Origin: Planctomycetota bacterium
GTDB taxonomy: Bacteria; Planctomycetota; Planctomycetia; Isosphaerales; Isosphaeraceae
Length of the DNA: 64,000 nucleotides
Assembly: GCA_021791715.1 (NCBI GenBank)
Contig: JAJYWB010000017.1
Span: forward strand, 1-64,000
Direction of reading: 5' to 3'
Shown here one piece after another: positions 27,192 to 37,072 of this stretch. The notes beneath the pieces were generated by a model. It had not been told where the DNA came from, searched no databases, and saw nothing but the letters and a program-made list of their open reading frames with translations. Each line of letters opens with the position of its first letter. Positions within the stretch are counted from its first letter, which is position 1. The position numbers and the translations under genes are program-made.

Positions 27192-29153
27192 ATGAACATA
27201 CCGGCCCTGAACCGATCCGCCGACGCGATGGACGAGACGATTTCGCACGCCTCGGGCGAGCTTTCGAGCTCGGGGGGATCGATGAACCTCGCGTCCGATT
27301 CGCGGCCGCAGGCGACGGGGGCTCAACCGATGAACGCTAAATCGCGCGAACCGCATCGCTACTTATTCACCTCCGGATCGCGTCCTCTTGAAGGATACAC
27401 GATCAAGCGGGCGATCGGCCGCGGCGGCTTCGGCGAGGTTTATTTCGCGGTTTCAGACGCCGGCAAAGAGGCGGCTCTCAAGCTGATTCTTCGCGATCAC
27501 GACGTCGAATGTCGCGGCGTTTCGCAATGTATGAATCTTAAGAGTCCGAATCTGCTGACGATTCACGATATTAAAACCAACGACGCGGGAGAGACGTTCG
27601 TCGTGATGGAATACGTGGCGGGGCCGAGCCTCGCTCAGGTTCTCGCCCGCAATCCCAAAGGGCTCGCCGACGACGAGGTTCGCTCGTGGCTCCGCGGAAT
27701 CGTCGACGGTGTCGATTATTTGCATGATCATGGCATTGTGCATCGCGATCTCAAGCCCGCGAATATTTTCATCGAGGAGGGGATCGTCAAGATCGGCGAT
27801 TACGGGCTTTCCAAGTTGATCAACCCCGGCGTGGGAACCGAGCATTCCGAGAGCGTCGGCACGTGCCATTACATGGCGCCGGAAATTTCCACGGGTAAAT
27901 ATAATAAGCCAATCGATATCTATGCGATCGGCGTGATTCTTTTCGAGATGCTGACGGGTCGGGTTCCGTTCGAGGGAGAAACGGTCGGCGAGGTGTTGAT
28001 GAAGCACCTGACGGCCCGGCCCGATCTTTCGCCGCTCGCCGAGCCTTATCGGACGATCGTGGGGAAGGCGCTCGCCAAGGACCCGAATCACCGTCCCGTG
28101 CGGGCGGTCGAGCTGCTTCCCGAAGGAGACGCTCCCCGCAAGCCCGCGATCCGTTTTATCGGCGATCCGGCGGCGCCCGCGGCGGCGAACGCCCAGGGGG
28201 CGCCGAATCGCGTCGAGCCTGTCGATCGGCCTGCGGGGCGCTCCGGGAACGAGAAGAAAGACGACGACGTGTTCCGTATCGGCGAGGAGGATCCTGTTTT
28301 TTACATCGGCCCTGAAACGCGTCCGCCCGGTTCTCGGCTCGCGTTTCACGATTGGCTTTGGGGCGCGGCGCCCGTCGGCGCCGCGGGACGAAACGGTGTC
28401 GCGCCGCGGGTGCAATCGCCCGGCGATCTCCGCGCAGGCGCTGCGGGACGGCCGCGAAACCGGCTTTTTCCGCGGCGACGCGCCGAAGCGCCGGTTCCGA
28501 CGGCGCCCCCGCTCCCTTCGAGTCGCATGCGCGTATCCGAGCTTTTGGGGTCGATGCTGCTGGCCGCGATCCTGATCGCCGCGTTCTGCTTTCCGCTCGG
28601 CGCGGCGCTCGGCGTGCGGCTCAACCAACATCCCGAGAATCTCGTGTATCTTTACGTGATAACGCTTTTATCAACGTGGGGCTCGCTCGTCCCGGCCAAA
28701 ATCTGGGAGGGGAGATCGGTCGATCCTGGAGCGCGGCGGTTCGTTTACTTAATGATCGGTTTGATCGTCGGCGGGCTCTGTTACGCGACGGGGTACCTCA
28801 CTCACGTTCGAATCGATCATCCTCTGACCGAGTTTGATTGGAACGCTCATCGTTCTCGCCAGTTCGCAGCCGACGCCTTGTCGACGGTCGCATTTTTCGC
28901 CGTGACGACGGCGATCCTCGGCCGGCCGACGCTCGCGTTTCGCGATCGCCGCGCCAAATTCCGCGTCGGTCCCGCGTTCACGGCGGCTTTCGTCGGTTTT
29001 GGCGCCGCGGGATTGTGCGGATTTCCGACGGCGTGGGGCGTCGCGGCGGTCGCGACGACAGCGGTCGTCGTCCAGCTTGTAAGCCCCTGGTGCGAACGAT
29101 CGGCCGCGGCGACTCGCGAGCGGATTATACGCGGTCGGAAACGGATCGTCTAA
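27192..29153 (+). CDS. Membrane Ser/Thr protein kinase with multi-pass C-terminus
   Basis: A 653-residue Hanks-type kinase. Kinase domain about 69-330: GRGGFGEVYFAV, AALKLIL lysine, catalytic VHRDLKPANIF near 183, metal-binding DYG (D203) instead of DFG, then GTCHYMAPE and IDIYAIGVILFEMLTG. A 120-residue Pro/Ala/Arg linker leads to a C-terminal part (about 450-640) with four or five hydrophobic helices, beginning LLGSMLLAAILIAAFCFPLG. So the kinase is cytoplasmic and tethered by a multi-pass membrane region, unlike the single-helix PASTA type. The ATG at 27192 has GGAG about 10 nt upstream; an ATG at 27108 is in frame. It follows the FHA gene by 159 nt and precedes two small membrane protein genes. 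Confidence 0.87.
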   Translation: MNIPALNRSADAMDETISHASGELSSSGGSMNLASDSRPQATGAQPMNAKSREPHRYLFTSGSRPLEGYTIKRAIGRGGFGEVYFAVSDAGKEAALKLILRDHDVECRGVSQCMNLKSPNLLTIHDIKTNDAGETFVVMEYVAGPSLAQVLARNPKGLADDEVRSWLRGIVDGVDYLHDHGIVHRDLKPANIFIEEGIVKIGDYGLSKLINPGVGTEHSESVGTCHYMAPEISTGKYNKPIDIYAIGVILFEMLTGRVPFEGETVGEVLMKHLTARPDLSPLAEPYRTIVGKALAKDPNHRPVRAVELLPEGDAPRKPAIRFIGDPAAPAAANAQGAPNRVEPVDRPAGRSGNEKKDDDVFRIGEEDPVFYIGPETRPPGSRLAFHDWLWGAAPVGAAGRNGVAPRVQSPGDLRAGAAGRPRNRLFPRRRAEAPVPTAPPLPSSRMRVSELLGSMLLAAILIAAFCFPLGAALGVRLNQHPENLVYLYVITLLSTWGSLVPAKIWEGRSVDPGARRFVYLMIGLIVGGLCYATGYLTHVRIDHPLTEFDWNAHRSRQFAADALSTVAFFAVTTAILGRPTLAFRDRRAKFRVGPAFTAAFVGFGAAGLCGFPTAWGVAAVATTAVVVQLVSPWCERSAAATRERIIRGRKRIV

Positions 29154-29185
29154 CTTTATTGTGATCATTCACTAGGTTCACAAAC

Positions 29186-29839
29186 ATGTTTAAGTTAAAT
29201 GGATTCAACGTCTTCTTGGTCGTTTTGGTCGTCGCCGCGTCGGCGACGAGCGATCGCTCGTACGCGCAATCGCCTTTTGATTATCAGGGGGATGCGCGGG
29301 CGGGTTTGATTCGCCGCGATCCCGATTGGTTCCGCGCAGCGCGAAAGGCGACCGGGCTCGAGCCCAAGATCAACCCGCGCGGACTCACGGTCGTGGCGGG
29401 TCGTTACGGAGCGACGCGCGAGCGAGCCGAACGAGACGCTCGAGAGCGTCTTCGCCGAGCGGTCGCCGATTGGCTCGCCCCCGACGCTCCCCGATCGTTC
29501 GTCGTGGGAGAAGCCGAGATCGACCGGCTGATCCGCGAGCGACGCGTCGAACCCGTCGCTCTCGATATCGGCACGGTTTATCTCGCGGCGTACCGAGTCG
29601 ATTTTTCTCCGCAATCGCGCGATCATATACTTAGAATTTATGATGATCAGCTCGTTAAACGTCGACTCGTCGAGCTGGTAGCGGCGATCGCTTTCATCCT
29701 CGCGTTGCTCGGCGCGATCGCGGGTTACATCCGCGCCGACGAGGCGACCAAAGGTTATTACACCAACAAACTCCGCCTCGTCGCGGCGGGAGCGATCGGC
29801 GCGGCGGCCGCGGGTTCGTACTTCGTCGCGTTCCGATAA
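29186..29839 (+). CDS. Exported protein with two C-terminal membrane helices, unknown function
   Basis: A 217-residue protein with no family I recognise. An N-terminal signal peptide (VFLVVLVVAASATSDRSYAQ) is followed by a 120-residue mixed alpha/beta soluble part, then two hydrophobic helices (LVELVAAIAFILALLGAIAGY and LRLVAAGAIGAAAAGSYFVA). The layout predicts a periplasmic domain anchored at the C-terminus. It begins 32 nt after the kinase gene, so it is probably in the same transcript and may serve as a sensor or partner of the kinase. Confidence 0.75.
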   Translation: MFKLNGFNVFLVVLVVAASATSDRSYAQSPFDYQGDARAGLIRRDPDWFRAARKATGLEPKINPRGLTVVAGRYGATRERAERDARERLRRAVADWLAPDAPRSFVVGEAEIDRLIRERRVEPVALDIGTVYLAAYRVDFSPQSRDHILRIYDDQLVKRRLVELVAAIAFILALLGAIAGYIRADEATKGYYTNKLRLVAAGAIGAAAAGSYFVAFR

Positions 29840-29911
29840 GCGGATCACGAGATTTCAAAGCGGTCCGTGCGGTTGAACCGTCCCGATACCTGTTTATTCA
29901 AGGATTCTTTA

Positions 29912-30385
29912 ATGCTCGCATTCCTCATAGCGATGTTCGCGGTTTCAATCGTCGCCTACCAGTTGTTGAAATGGCTCGGCGACGAATCGGCGGGCGTTTC
30001 GTATTGGAAATGGCTCGGCGACCGATTCCGACAGGTTCATTTGTGGCAGGTCGGCTTGGCGATCGCGATCTTCGCGGGGGCGACGGCGCTCGCGCGGCTC
30101 CCCGAAGGAATCATGACGGTTTTGCTCTTCGGCCTGGCGCTTGCGCTCTGGCGATCGTGGCGCCGCGAGTTCGTCTTTTTGATGAGCCTAGACGATTCGT
30201 CGTTTCCAGGACGTTTTGATAAGATCATCTGGGTGATTTTCTTCGCGCTCCTGCCGCCGGTCGGAACGTTCGCGTTCCGTTCGTATCGGTTGCACCACTG
30301 GCCCGAAAGCGAACGAAGCGATGCGCGGGCGACGACCGAACAAGCGAATCACGCCAAGCCGAAAGCCGCGGGAGATTATTTTTGA
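29912..30385 (+). CDS. Small membrane protein, unknown function
   Basis: A 157-residue protein with about three or four membrane segments: LAFLIAMFAVSIVAYQLL, VGLAIAIFAGATALARL, IMTVLLFGLALALW and IIWVIFFALLPPVGTFAF. The C-terminal 30 residues are polar and probably cytoplasmic. The ATG at 29912 has AAGGA about 9 nt upstream, which decides against the longer open frame. It is the last gene of the coiled-coil/FHA/kinase series; a hairpin follows at 30607. No family assignment. Confidence 0.72.
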   Translation: MLAFLIAMFAVSIVAYQLLKWLGDESAGVSYWKWLGDRFRQVHLWQVGLAIAIFAGATALARLPEGIMTVLLFGLALALWRSWRREFVFLMSLDDSSFPGRFDKIIWVIFFALLPPVGTFAFRSYRLHHWPESERSDARATTEQANHAKPKAAGDYF

Positions 30386-30606
30386 CCGCAGGAAGGCCGA
30401 AGTGTCGGGGGGCGTATCGATATCCTTCGATTGTGCGACGGATCGATACCGAAGAACCCTCTCACAGAACGTCGGGCTATTATATAAAAGCTCTTAACCT
30501 ACGCCATAAGCCAGCATATAAGAACCCCACACTCCCGCGTCGGGTTCATATAAAAGAATCCTTCGCCTGGGTATGGAATCGACGACTTTACAGAAAGCTT
30601 GAATCG

Positions 30607-30641
30607 GAGCGCCGTCGTTCTTAAACCGATCGACGGCGCTC
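30607..30641 (-). terminator. 11-bp stem hairpin after sucD (convergent)
   Basis: GAGCGCCGTCG (30607-30617) pairs perfectly with CGACGGCGCTC (30631-30641), loop 13 nt. It lies just past the sucD stop on the minus strand and between convergent genes. T-runs are weak on both sides. A second small palindrome, CGATTG-TT-CAATCG, overlaps its right edge (30641-30654). Confidence 0.65.
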
Positions 30642-30655
30642 GATTGTTCAATCGA

Positions 30656-31534
30656 TCATCCGAGCGCCGCCTTGAGCGTGATCCCCATGTCGGCGGGGCT
30701 TTTGGCCACCTTGATACCGGCGCCCTCGAGCGCCGCGATCTTATCCGAGGCTTTCCCCGAGCCCCCCGAGATGATCGCGCCCGCGTGCCCCATCCGCTTG
30801 CCCGGAGGCGCGGTTTGTCCCGCGATGAACGCCGCGATCGGCTTGGTGAACTTGCCCGCGGTCTTCAGCGCCGCGGCCTGCTCCTCGGCCGTCCCGCCGA
30901 TCTCCCCCATCATCAACACCGCGTCGGTATCGGGATCGTTCTGGAACATCATCAAAACATCAACAAAGCTTGACCCGTTGACCGGGTCGCCGCCGATGCC
31001 GACGCACGTGCTCTGGCCGATTCCCAGGCTCGTCAACTGCCACACCGCCTCGTAGGTCAACGTTCCCGATCGACTCACGACCCCGACGCGTCCCGGCTTA
31101 TGAATATATCCGGGCATAATGCCAATTTTGCATTGTCCCGGAGTGATCACTCCCGGGCAGTTGGGGCCGATCAGCCGCGTTTGCGGGTGATGCGCCTTGA
31201 GATAAGCGACCGCTCGCGCCATGTCGAGCACGGGGATCCCCTCGGTGATCGCGACGATCAGCGCAATACCCGCATCGGCGGCTTCAAGAATCGCGTCGGC
31301 GGCGCCGGGAGGGGGGACGAAAATCATCGTCGCGTTCGCCTTCGTCTCCTTCACCGCCTCGGAACACGTGTCAAATACCGGAACGCCGAGCGCCGTCTGG
31401 CCGCCTCGCCCCGGAGTGACGCCCCCGACAAGATTCGTCCCGTACGCCTTGCACTGCTCGGAGTGAAACGCGCCGGCTTTCCCCGTGATTCCCTGGCAAA
31501 TCAACCGCGTGTTCGAATTGACAAGAATGCTCAT
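30656..31534 (-). CDS. sucD: Succinyl-CoA synthetase (ADP/GDP-forming), alpha subunit
   Basis: A 292-residue SucD of normal length. The CoA-binding opening [18 protein letters not shown], the [10 protein letters not shown] segment, [13 protein letters not shown] and the phosphohistidine motif [11 protein letters not shown] are all present. It converts succinyl-CoA to succinate with nucleotide phosphorylation in the TCA cycle, forming a heterodimer with SucC. It starts 124 nt after the sucC stop on the same strand, the usual sucCD order. Confidence 0.96.
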   Translation of the reverse strand: MSILVNSNTRLICQGITGKAGAFHSEQCKAYGTNLVGGVTPGRGGQTALGVPVFDTCSEAVKETKANATMIFVPPPGAADAILEAADAGIALIVAITEGIPVLDMARAVAYLKAHHPQTRLIGPNCPGVITPGQCKIGIMPGYIHKPGRVGVVSRSGTLTYEAVWQLTSLGIGQSTCVGIGGDPVNGSSFVDVLMMFQNDPDTDAVLMMGEIGGTAEEQAAALKTAGKFTKPIAAFIAGQTAPPGKRMGHAGAIISGGSGKASDKIAALEGAGIKVAKSPADMGITLKAALG

Positions 31535-31658
31535 TTCTTAATCCCAAAAAAGTCATCGCGTGATTGAATCAATACGAAGACGACGTCCGGCTGGGGGACG
31601 CGGCGGGGGGGCCGGAAGCCGGGTTCCGGTTCGCCGCGAAAGCGTTCGCGAGTTTCGC

Positions 31659-32909
31659 TTAAGCCGCGCCTTTGACCGCGGCGACGATCTTCTTCGCCGC
31701 GTCGGTCAGTCCGTCGGCGGTGATGATCTTGCGTCCGCTTTCGGAAAGGAGCTTCTTTCCCGCCTCGACATTCGTCCCTTCAAGCCGCACGACGAGCGGA
31801 ACGCGGAAGTCGATCTCGTCGTAAGCCGCGAGCAGAGCCGAGGCGATCGTATCGCACTTCATGATCCCGCCGAAGATGTTCACCAACACCCCCTTCACCT
31901 TGGGATCGCCGAGCAAAATGCGGAACGCCTCGAGCACCTGGTCTTTATTCGCTCCGCCGCCTACATCAAGGAAATTCGCGGGAGTTCCACCGTGATATTG
32001 GATCAGGTCCATCGTGCTCATCGCCAAACCGGCGCCGTTAACCAAACAGCCGATGTTCCCGTCGAGGCTCACGAAACTGAGCCCGCTCTTGCCGGCTCGA
32101 AGCTCGGCGGCGTCTTCCTCGGCGGGATCGAGCATCGCCGCGATGTCGGGGTGGCGGAACATCGCGTTGTCGTCGAACGTCAGCTTGCAGTCGAGCGCCA
32201 AAACCTCGTCTTTATCCGTGACGATCAACGGGTTGATCTCGGCGAGCGAGGCGTCTTGATCGAGGAAGAACCGAGTAAGCGCCTTGAACAAAACCTCGCC
32301 GTTCTTGGCCGCCTTGCCCGAAAGCCCGAGCGCCTTGCTGATCTTCCGTGCCTGAAAATCCCCCAGCCCCAAGCCGACGTCGATCGGCTCTCGATGGATT
32401 TTCTCGGGATGTTCGTGAGCCACGGTTTCGATCTCGACGCCCCCTTCGGTCGAGGCCATCAACACCGGACATTGCAGGCCGCGGTCGACCGCCAACCCCA
32501 AATAAAGCTCGCGAGCGATCTCGTGACCGACCGTCACCAAAACTTTATTCACACGCGAGCCTTCGATACCGGTCTGATACGTGACGAGGGTTTTACCCAA
32601 AAGGCTCGCCGCCGCGGCCGCGGCCTCAGCCTTCGATTTGACGAGTTGAACGCCCCCCGCGGTCCCCTTCGGCCTCGGCTTGCGACCGCTCGCGATCTCG
32701 AGCGCCAAGGCGCGATCGCCCTGAGGATCGACCGCGACTCCCTTGCCGCGCCCGCCCGCGTGCACCTGCGCCTTGATCACAATCAAACCGCCCCCGAGCG
32801 ATTCGTAAGCTTCGCCCGCCTGTTCGGGAGTCGTCGCGACGATCCCCGCCGGAACCGCGACCCCCGACCCCTTAAGCAGCTCCTTGGCCTGATATTCGTG
32901 GACCTTCAT
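31659..32909 (-). CDS. sucC: Succinyl-CoA synthetase, beta subunit
   Basis: A 416-residue SucC with an ATP-grasp N-terminal half ([35 protein letters not shown]) and a CoA-ligase C-terminal half ([41 protein letters not shown]). It is somewhat longer than the typical 388 residues; the extra length is partly in the middle (an Ala-rich [15 protein letters not shown] region). The ATG at 32909 is used rather than an upstream TTG. First gene of sucCD. Confidence 0.95.
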   Translation of the reverse strand: MKVHEYQAKELLKGSGVAVPAGIVATTPEQAGEAYESLGGGLIVIKAQVHAGGRGKGVAVDPQGDRALALEIASGRKPRPKGTAGGVQLVKSKAEAAAAAASLLGKTLVTYQTGIEGSRVNKVLVTVGHEIARELYLGLAVDRGLQCPVLMASTEGGVEIETVAHEHPEKIHREPIDVGLGLGDFQARKISKALGLSGKAAKNGEVLFKALTRFFLDQDASLAEINPLIVTDKDEVLALDCKLTFDDNAMFRHPDIAAMLDPAEEDAAELRAGKSGLSFVSLDGNIGCLVNGAGLAMSTMDLIQYHGGTPANFLDVGGGANKDQVLEAFRILLGDPKVKGVLVNIFGGIMKCDTIASALLAAYDEIDFRVPLVVRLEGTNVEAGKKLLSESGRKIITADGLTDAAKKIVAAVKGAA

Positions 32910-33134
32910 CGACCCCAAGCCCCCCTTATCGATCGTCGAATCCGAACGACGACGCGAAATCCCCCCGACCTCGCGACGCGAACGTTCCGTTTCTACCAGA
33001 CGACCCGCGCTCGATAAAGACCCCCGCGAACGCGGCTACATCTTCCTTAATTTAATATTTCTATGAAATAAATGATCTTGCAGATAATTGAATTTATTTT
33101 ATCTTGTATTCTTAGATATTGTATTGATGACGCT

Positions 33135-33833
33135 TCATCGTCGCGGTTTTTTGCCGAACGGTTTGTCTTCGGAATCGATTTCGCGGGCGATACGGGCGAG
33201 TTCGTCTTCGTCGAGCAAGGGAACCGGGCCGGCGAGATCGTCGTCGAATTCGGAATCGGCGACGACTTCGCGGAAGACGTCGCGCCAGAGCCTCGCCTCG
33301 GCCTCGGTCAACCCCCGATCGCGCGCGATCTCCTCGTCGGTCGGTTTCGGTTCAAGGGCGGATCGAGCCGCAAACAGGCCGCGCTTTCGCTCTTTCGCCT
33401 CTTTCAAAAGATCGAGCTTCGTCCAATAATCGTCGGCCGAAAGTACCTTGGCGCCCCGTCGTTCACCCGCCGTCCGCAACCGCCGATCCGACGAAACGAC
33501 GACAAGTGTTTTGGGAGTTTTATCGTTCCGGATCATCGATTCGATCCGATCGTCCGCCGAATCGTCGTCGACCGCGAAAATCACGGTCATCCCCTTATAT
33601 CCCTGCTCGCTCGGGAGATTCGGAGGAGCGAGCGCGGCGTCAAAGACGATCGTCGTTTGGTAAGCTTCGACCTCGTCGAGCGTCGCCGCGAGCAAGTTCA
33701 AAAACCGATTCCGCGACTTTCGGAACGCGTCGGTCCGCGCCGCTCCGCGCACTCCTCGGCCCGAGCCGCCGATTTGGGGTTGAATCAGCCCCCCCGCGTG
33801 CATCACGTTGTAACCGTCGATCAACACGCGCAT
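33135..33833 (-). CDS. NYN-domain protein, YacP-like putative RNase
   Basis: A 232-residue protein that opens MRVLIDGYNVMHAGG, the NYN/PIN-type first aspartate motif. TTIVFDAALAPPN, IFAVDDDSADDRIESMI and TLVVVSSDRRLRTAGERRGA supply the further acidic residues of the YacP/Rae1 group, metal-dependent RNases that act on ribosome-associated or tRNA-like RNA in Firmicutes. Residues 150-232 are a charged tail not typical of short YacP proteins. Start ATG at 33833. The neighbouring gene on the other strand is a small membrane protein, so no operon context helps. Confidence 0.8.
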   Translation of the reverse strand: MRVLIDGYNVMHAGGLIQPQIGGSGRGVRGAARTDAFRKSRNRFLNLLAATLDEVEAYQTTIVFDAALAPPNLPSEQGYKGMTVIFAVDDDSADDRIESMIRNDKTPKTLVVVSSDRRLRTAGERRGAKVLSADDYWTKLDLLKEAKERKRGLFAARSALEPKPTDEEIARDRGLTEAEARLWRDVFREVVADSEFDDDLAGPVPLLDEDELARIAREIDSEDKPFGKKPRR

Positions 33834-34009
33834 GATGGTTAAGCTTCAGTGTGAAGACGCCGTTTTCGATCGATCCAGACACAATAGGAATTTTACCCGA
33901 TCGAGCGGCTCGCGAACATCGAGAATCATCCGCGTTCGTTCCCGCGCGGATCGTCCACCAGGAACCGTACCGCGATCGCTCGCTCGCTTATCCAAAGAGG
34001 TTTTCCGCA

Positions 34010-34228
34010 ATGAGTTCCGTACGCAAAAACGTTCTGTTCGTCCTCGGTTTCCTCTCGGCCGCGGGAATCATCGGCCAGCTCGTGATGGGGCAGCTTATCC
34101 TCGAAGGAAACGTCAAGCTCGCCAAGGCTCATCAACACTCGGGATACACCACCGTTCTTATTGTTCTTGTTTACGTGATTATGTCTTTGATGGCGATCGC
34201 CGCGACGCCGACCGAGAAAGACAAATAA
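34010..34228 (+). CDS. Small two-helix membrane protein
   Basis: A 72-residue protein with two hydrophobic helices (VLFVLGFLSAAGIIGQLVMG and TTVLIVLVYVIMSLMAIAAT) separated by a short polar loop with HQHSG. The start is decided by an AAAGAGG Shine-Dalgarno at 33994-34000, 9 nt before the ATG at 34010; the frame upstream is not protein-like. It stands alone between leftward genes. Function unknown. Confidence 0.75.
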   Translation: MSSVRKNVLFVLGFLSAAGIIGQLVMGQLILEGNVKLAKAHQHSGYTTVLIVLVYVIMSLMAIAATPTEKDK

Positions 34229-34272
34229 CGAAGCGAGCCTTTGTTCAATCAATTGATACCGACGTCAAAAAG

Positions 34273-35649
34273 TTATTCGACGGATTGGAGATCCCGAACC
34301 TCGACGAGTTTGGCGTGAAGATCTTCGTCGTAATGGACCGAGCCCGTCACGCCGACTCGATGGCCGACATACGGAGCGGGGTCGACTCCCGGCGGGAGCG
34401 CCAGGAACGCCGCGACCGATCCGTCCTTGGCGATCAGCGCGTAAGCTTTTTGTCCCGCTACGATTCGCGAAGTCGGCTGCAACAGCCCCGAGGCGTCGAG
34501 CTTCGATTCGCTCACGGATTCGATTCCCTGAGCCCTCCGCTGATCCAAAGCGACGAGACGATCGCGTTCGCGGCTCAGCCTTAAAAGCTCGCCGAACGTC
34601 CGCGCCGATCGCGCCATTTCGTCGTCGCGTTCGCAACGATCGATTCGAGCCGTCACCGCGGCCGAAGCCGACGAGTCGGGCGCTCGGTTCAGCAATTCGC
34701 GGTACGCCGCCAAAATCGGCGCCAATCGCCACGCCTCCATCGGACGCTCGAGCTCGACTCGCCGTCTTTCATCAAGCCATGCTAATGATTTATTAAAATC
34801 ACTTGAAGGAAGCTCGATCTTCTCGCCGATTCGGCTCGATTCGCTCTCCTGAATCGAATCGCTCGCATCCCGATCGTCTTCGATCTCCTCGGACCGCGCC
34901 GCGCGCCGCGTCTTGGCCGACCGCACCGCTTCCAAATCGTCCGCCGATCTCGACCCCGTTCGCCCTCCCGACGAATAGCCCCCGGATCGCGACCCCGACG
35001 CCGTTCGCGAAGATCGATCGATATCTAAATTATTACTGGATATTTTATAGTTGGGAATGTTTTCATTCGTTGTCGTGCGCCGCGGCTTCGCTCGATTCGC
35101 GATATTTCGATTCGAAGTCGGATCTTCGCGATCGTCGACCAGAAATCGCAGCCCGGCGGTCGGAACGTAGCGCACCTCGCCTTTCGGAGGTACAATCGCA
35201 ACCCAAACGCGCGTTCCCGATGTCGTTTTAAGAGTCAAAGGCGGCCTATTAACGAGATGGAGCAGATCCCCTTCGTGAACGACGCGTCGCGGCGTTCCAG
35301 GCCACCACGCGGTGCGATTGCCGGGGCACGTCGGCGCGCGATCGACGATCACCCTGGCCTCGTTCTCGGCGAGCGTTTCCACCTTGTCTCGCTCAATCCA
35401 AGAGATCGAGCCTTCGGGAGGTTCAATCGCGGTCCAATCGTTCGTTGAGCGTGAGGAGACGACGCGAACACGATCGCCGCGACGGAGCCGGTTCGTCGCG
35501 AGCGAGGCGGGATCGGGGCGATCGAGAACGTCGAGCTTCTCAACAACAACTCCGGCCCACGATCGGCCGGCGTCGCGCGCGGCGCCGCCCCGCGTTTCGG
35601 CCGATTGGCCGATCATCAGCGTCGCCGTCACGATCAACCGCGCAAGCAT
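34273..35649 (-). CDS. Exported protein with SH3-like repeats, unknown function
   Basis: A 458-residue protein with an N-terminal hydrophobic signal (MLARLIVTATLMIGQSAE). Residues about 30-180 contain two SH3-like segments of similar shape: RLRRGDRVRVVSSRSTNDWTAI and GDLLHLVNRPPLTLKTT with VWVAIVPPKGEVRYV. A 100-residue Ser/Arg/Asp-rich disordered linker follows, then a helical part (about 290-380) and a small beta-rich domain (ALIAKDGSVAAFLALPPG to the end). SH3-like domains in exported proteins often bind cell-wall glycans, so a cell-wall-associated role is a fair guess. The ATG at 35649 fits the signal peptide better than the longer frame. Confidence 0.65.
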   Translation of the reverse strand: MLARLIVTATLMIGQSAETRGGAARDAGRSWAGVVVEKLDVLDRPDPASLATNRLRRGDRVRVVSSRSTNDWTAIEPPEGSISWIERDKVETLAENEARVIVDRAPTCPGNRTAWWPGTPRRVVHEGDLLHLVNRPPLTLKTTSGTRVWVAIVPPKGEVRYVPTAGLRFLVDDREDPTSNRNIANRAKPRRTTTNENIPNYKISSNNLDIDRSSRTASGSRSGGYSSGGRTGSRSADDLEAVRSAKTRRAARSEEIEDDRDASDSIQESESSRIGEKIELPSSDFNKSLAWLDERRRVELERPMEAWRLAPILAAYRELLNRAPDSSASAAVTARIDRCERDDEMARSARTFGELLRLSRERDRLVALDQRRAQGIESVSESKLDASGLLQPTSRIVAGQKAYALIAKDGSVAAFLALPPGVDPAPYVGHRVGVTGSVHYDEDLHAKLVEVRDLQSVE

Positions 35650-35955
35650 CGCCGCGTCACCCCGTTCGATGGAACACGTGAGACAAAACGGTCTCGGTCC
35701 GAAATGAATCACGCGGAATTAGCCGAATTCCGCCGAATCGTCAAGACGACCCTGAAGATACGGCGGCGACGGACGACGATCACGACCCCGACGATTAGGC
35801 GACTGAAGATTCGGCGACCGACGAAACGGAGACCTTAAGATCACGACCGACATTCTCTCGCCGTTCCATTTCGCTACAATCGTATCGGGCTCGAAAACAA
35901 GGTTTCGGTCAAAGACCGATTGGTTTCGATCTTCGTCGCTAATATCGACTTTTGC
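35650..35955. other. Divergent intergenic region
   Basis: About 305 bp between the SH3-like gene (leftward) and the YggS-type gene (rightward). It is Arg-codon rich in all frames and holds no recognised gene or structured RNA. Both promoters must lie here. Confidence 0.4.
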
Positions 35956-36681
35956 ATGATTGAACAGACGACTGAGGAAATCATCGCGAAGAATCGGCGA
36001 TCGATTCTTGAACGCGTGCGCCTGGCGGCCGAGAAGAGCGGACGTTCGGCGGATTCGGTGAGGATCGTCGCGGTCGTCAAATTCGCTCCCGCCGAACACG
36101 TTCGGATCCTCGCGAAGCTGGGATCGACCGATTTCGGCGAAAACCGCCCCCAAAACCTTCAGGCCAAGATCGAATCGCTCGCCGATCTTAACGTTTCGTG
36201 GCATATGATCGGCCATCTGCAAACGAACAAAATTAAAATGGTTTATCCTTATGTAAAGATGATTCACGCCGTTGATTCCATCAAGCTTCTTGAAGCGATT
36301 AACGTTTTCGCCGAGCGTTTCCCGGCGATCGACCCGCCGCGCGTCTGTTTGCAGGTGAACACGTCCGCCGAGCCGAACAAGCACGGGCCGAGCCCCGAGG
36401 AATTCCTCGCGTCGGCGGATGCGATCGCGACGCCCCGGAAGATCCCGATCGTCGGCTTGATGACGATGGCGCCGCTCGTCGCCGAGGGAGAGGCCGCTCG
36501 GCCGTATTTCGCCAAACTTCGCGAAATCCGCGACACGATCGAGACGCGAACGGGACTCTCGCTTCCCGAGCTCTCGATGGGGATGTCGGGGGATTTCGAG
36601 GCGGCGATCGAAGAAGGCGCGACTCTCGTTCGGATCGGGTCGGCTTTTTTCGAGGGGCTAGAACCCGACCAGGAAGCATAA
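35956..36681 (+). CDS. YggS-family pyridoxal-phosphate homeostasis protein
   Basis: A 241-residue PLP-binding protein with an alanine-racemase-like TIM barrel only. The PLP lysine is in [11 protein letters not shown] (commonly VAVSKT in the family), with [23 protein letters not shown] and the phosphate-binding [23 protein letters not shown]. YggS proteins have no known turnover; they buffer PLP. The ATG at 35956 gives the standard length; an earlier start adds 12 unusual residues. A DUF167 gene follows after 2 nt, the conserved yggS-yggU style pairing, so the two are co-translated. Confidence 0.92.
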   Translation: MIEQTTEEIIAKNRRSILERVRLAAEKSGRSADSVRIVAVVKFAPAEHVRILAKLGSTDFGENRPQNLQAKIESLADLNVSWHMIGHLQTNKIKMVYPYVKMIHAVDSIKLLEAINVFAERFPAIDPPRVCLQVNTSAEPNKHGPSPEEFLASADAIATPRKIPIVGLMTMAPLVAEGEAARPYFAKLREIRDTIETRTGLSLPELSMGMSGDFEAAIEEGATLVRIGSAFFEGLEPDQEA

Positions 36682-36683
36682 TC

Positions 36684-37031
36684 ATGAGTAAAGATTCCGA
36701 TAATATTGAGATCGCGATCGCGATCGTCGAGCATTCCGCGGGAGCGGTCGTTTCGGTGCGGGCACATCCCGGATCGCGTCGCGAGGGGATTTTCGGAATC
36801 CACGCGGGGGCTCTCAAGATCGGCGTGAACGCGGCGCCCGAAAACGGCAAGGCGAACGCGGCGATCGCTCGCGTTTTGGCCGAGGCGATCGGTTGCAAGC
36901 CGTCGGCGGTGGAATTGATCTCGGGATCGACTTCGCGCGATAAGAAATTCCTCGTTCAAGGCTGGACGAATCGCGATCTCAAAGCCAAACTCACGTTCGC
37001 GGCGTGCGCGGCGAAATCGTCGGTGAAATAA
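36684..37031 (+). CDS. DUF167 (YggU) family protein
   Basis: A 115-residue DUF167 protein. The signatures [33 protein letters not shown] and [16 protein letters not shown] are diagnostic. The family is widely conserved and structurally known but has no assigned activity. It starts 2 nt after the YggS-type gene, with an AGGA about 11 nt upstream of its ATG. Confidence 0.92.
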   Translation: MSKDSDNIEIAIAIVEHSAGAVVSVRAHPGSRREGIFGIHAGALKIGVNAAPENGKANAAIARVLAEAIGCKPSAVELISGSTSRDKKFLVQGWTNRDLKAKLTFAACAAKSSVK

Positions 37032-37072
37032 CCTTTATTCGTTTAAGTTGATTGGGATTTTTAGTATTTATC

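Noticed and set aside
27453-28631. Long minus-strand frame (392 codons) opposite the FHA-linked kinase
   Set aside because: Antisense shadow of a clear kinase domain.
30470-30570. Three ATATAA-type words (ATATAAAAG, ATATAAGAA, ATATAAAAG) spaced about 40-50 bp
   Set aside because: Short and AT-rich with no shared flanks; may be promoter-like -10 boxes but not enough to call a repeat or an element.
31560-33017. Long plus-strand frame (485 codons) over sucC
   Set aside because: Antisense of sucC, an unquestionable gene; no independent start or family motif.
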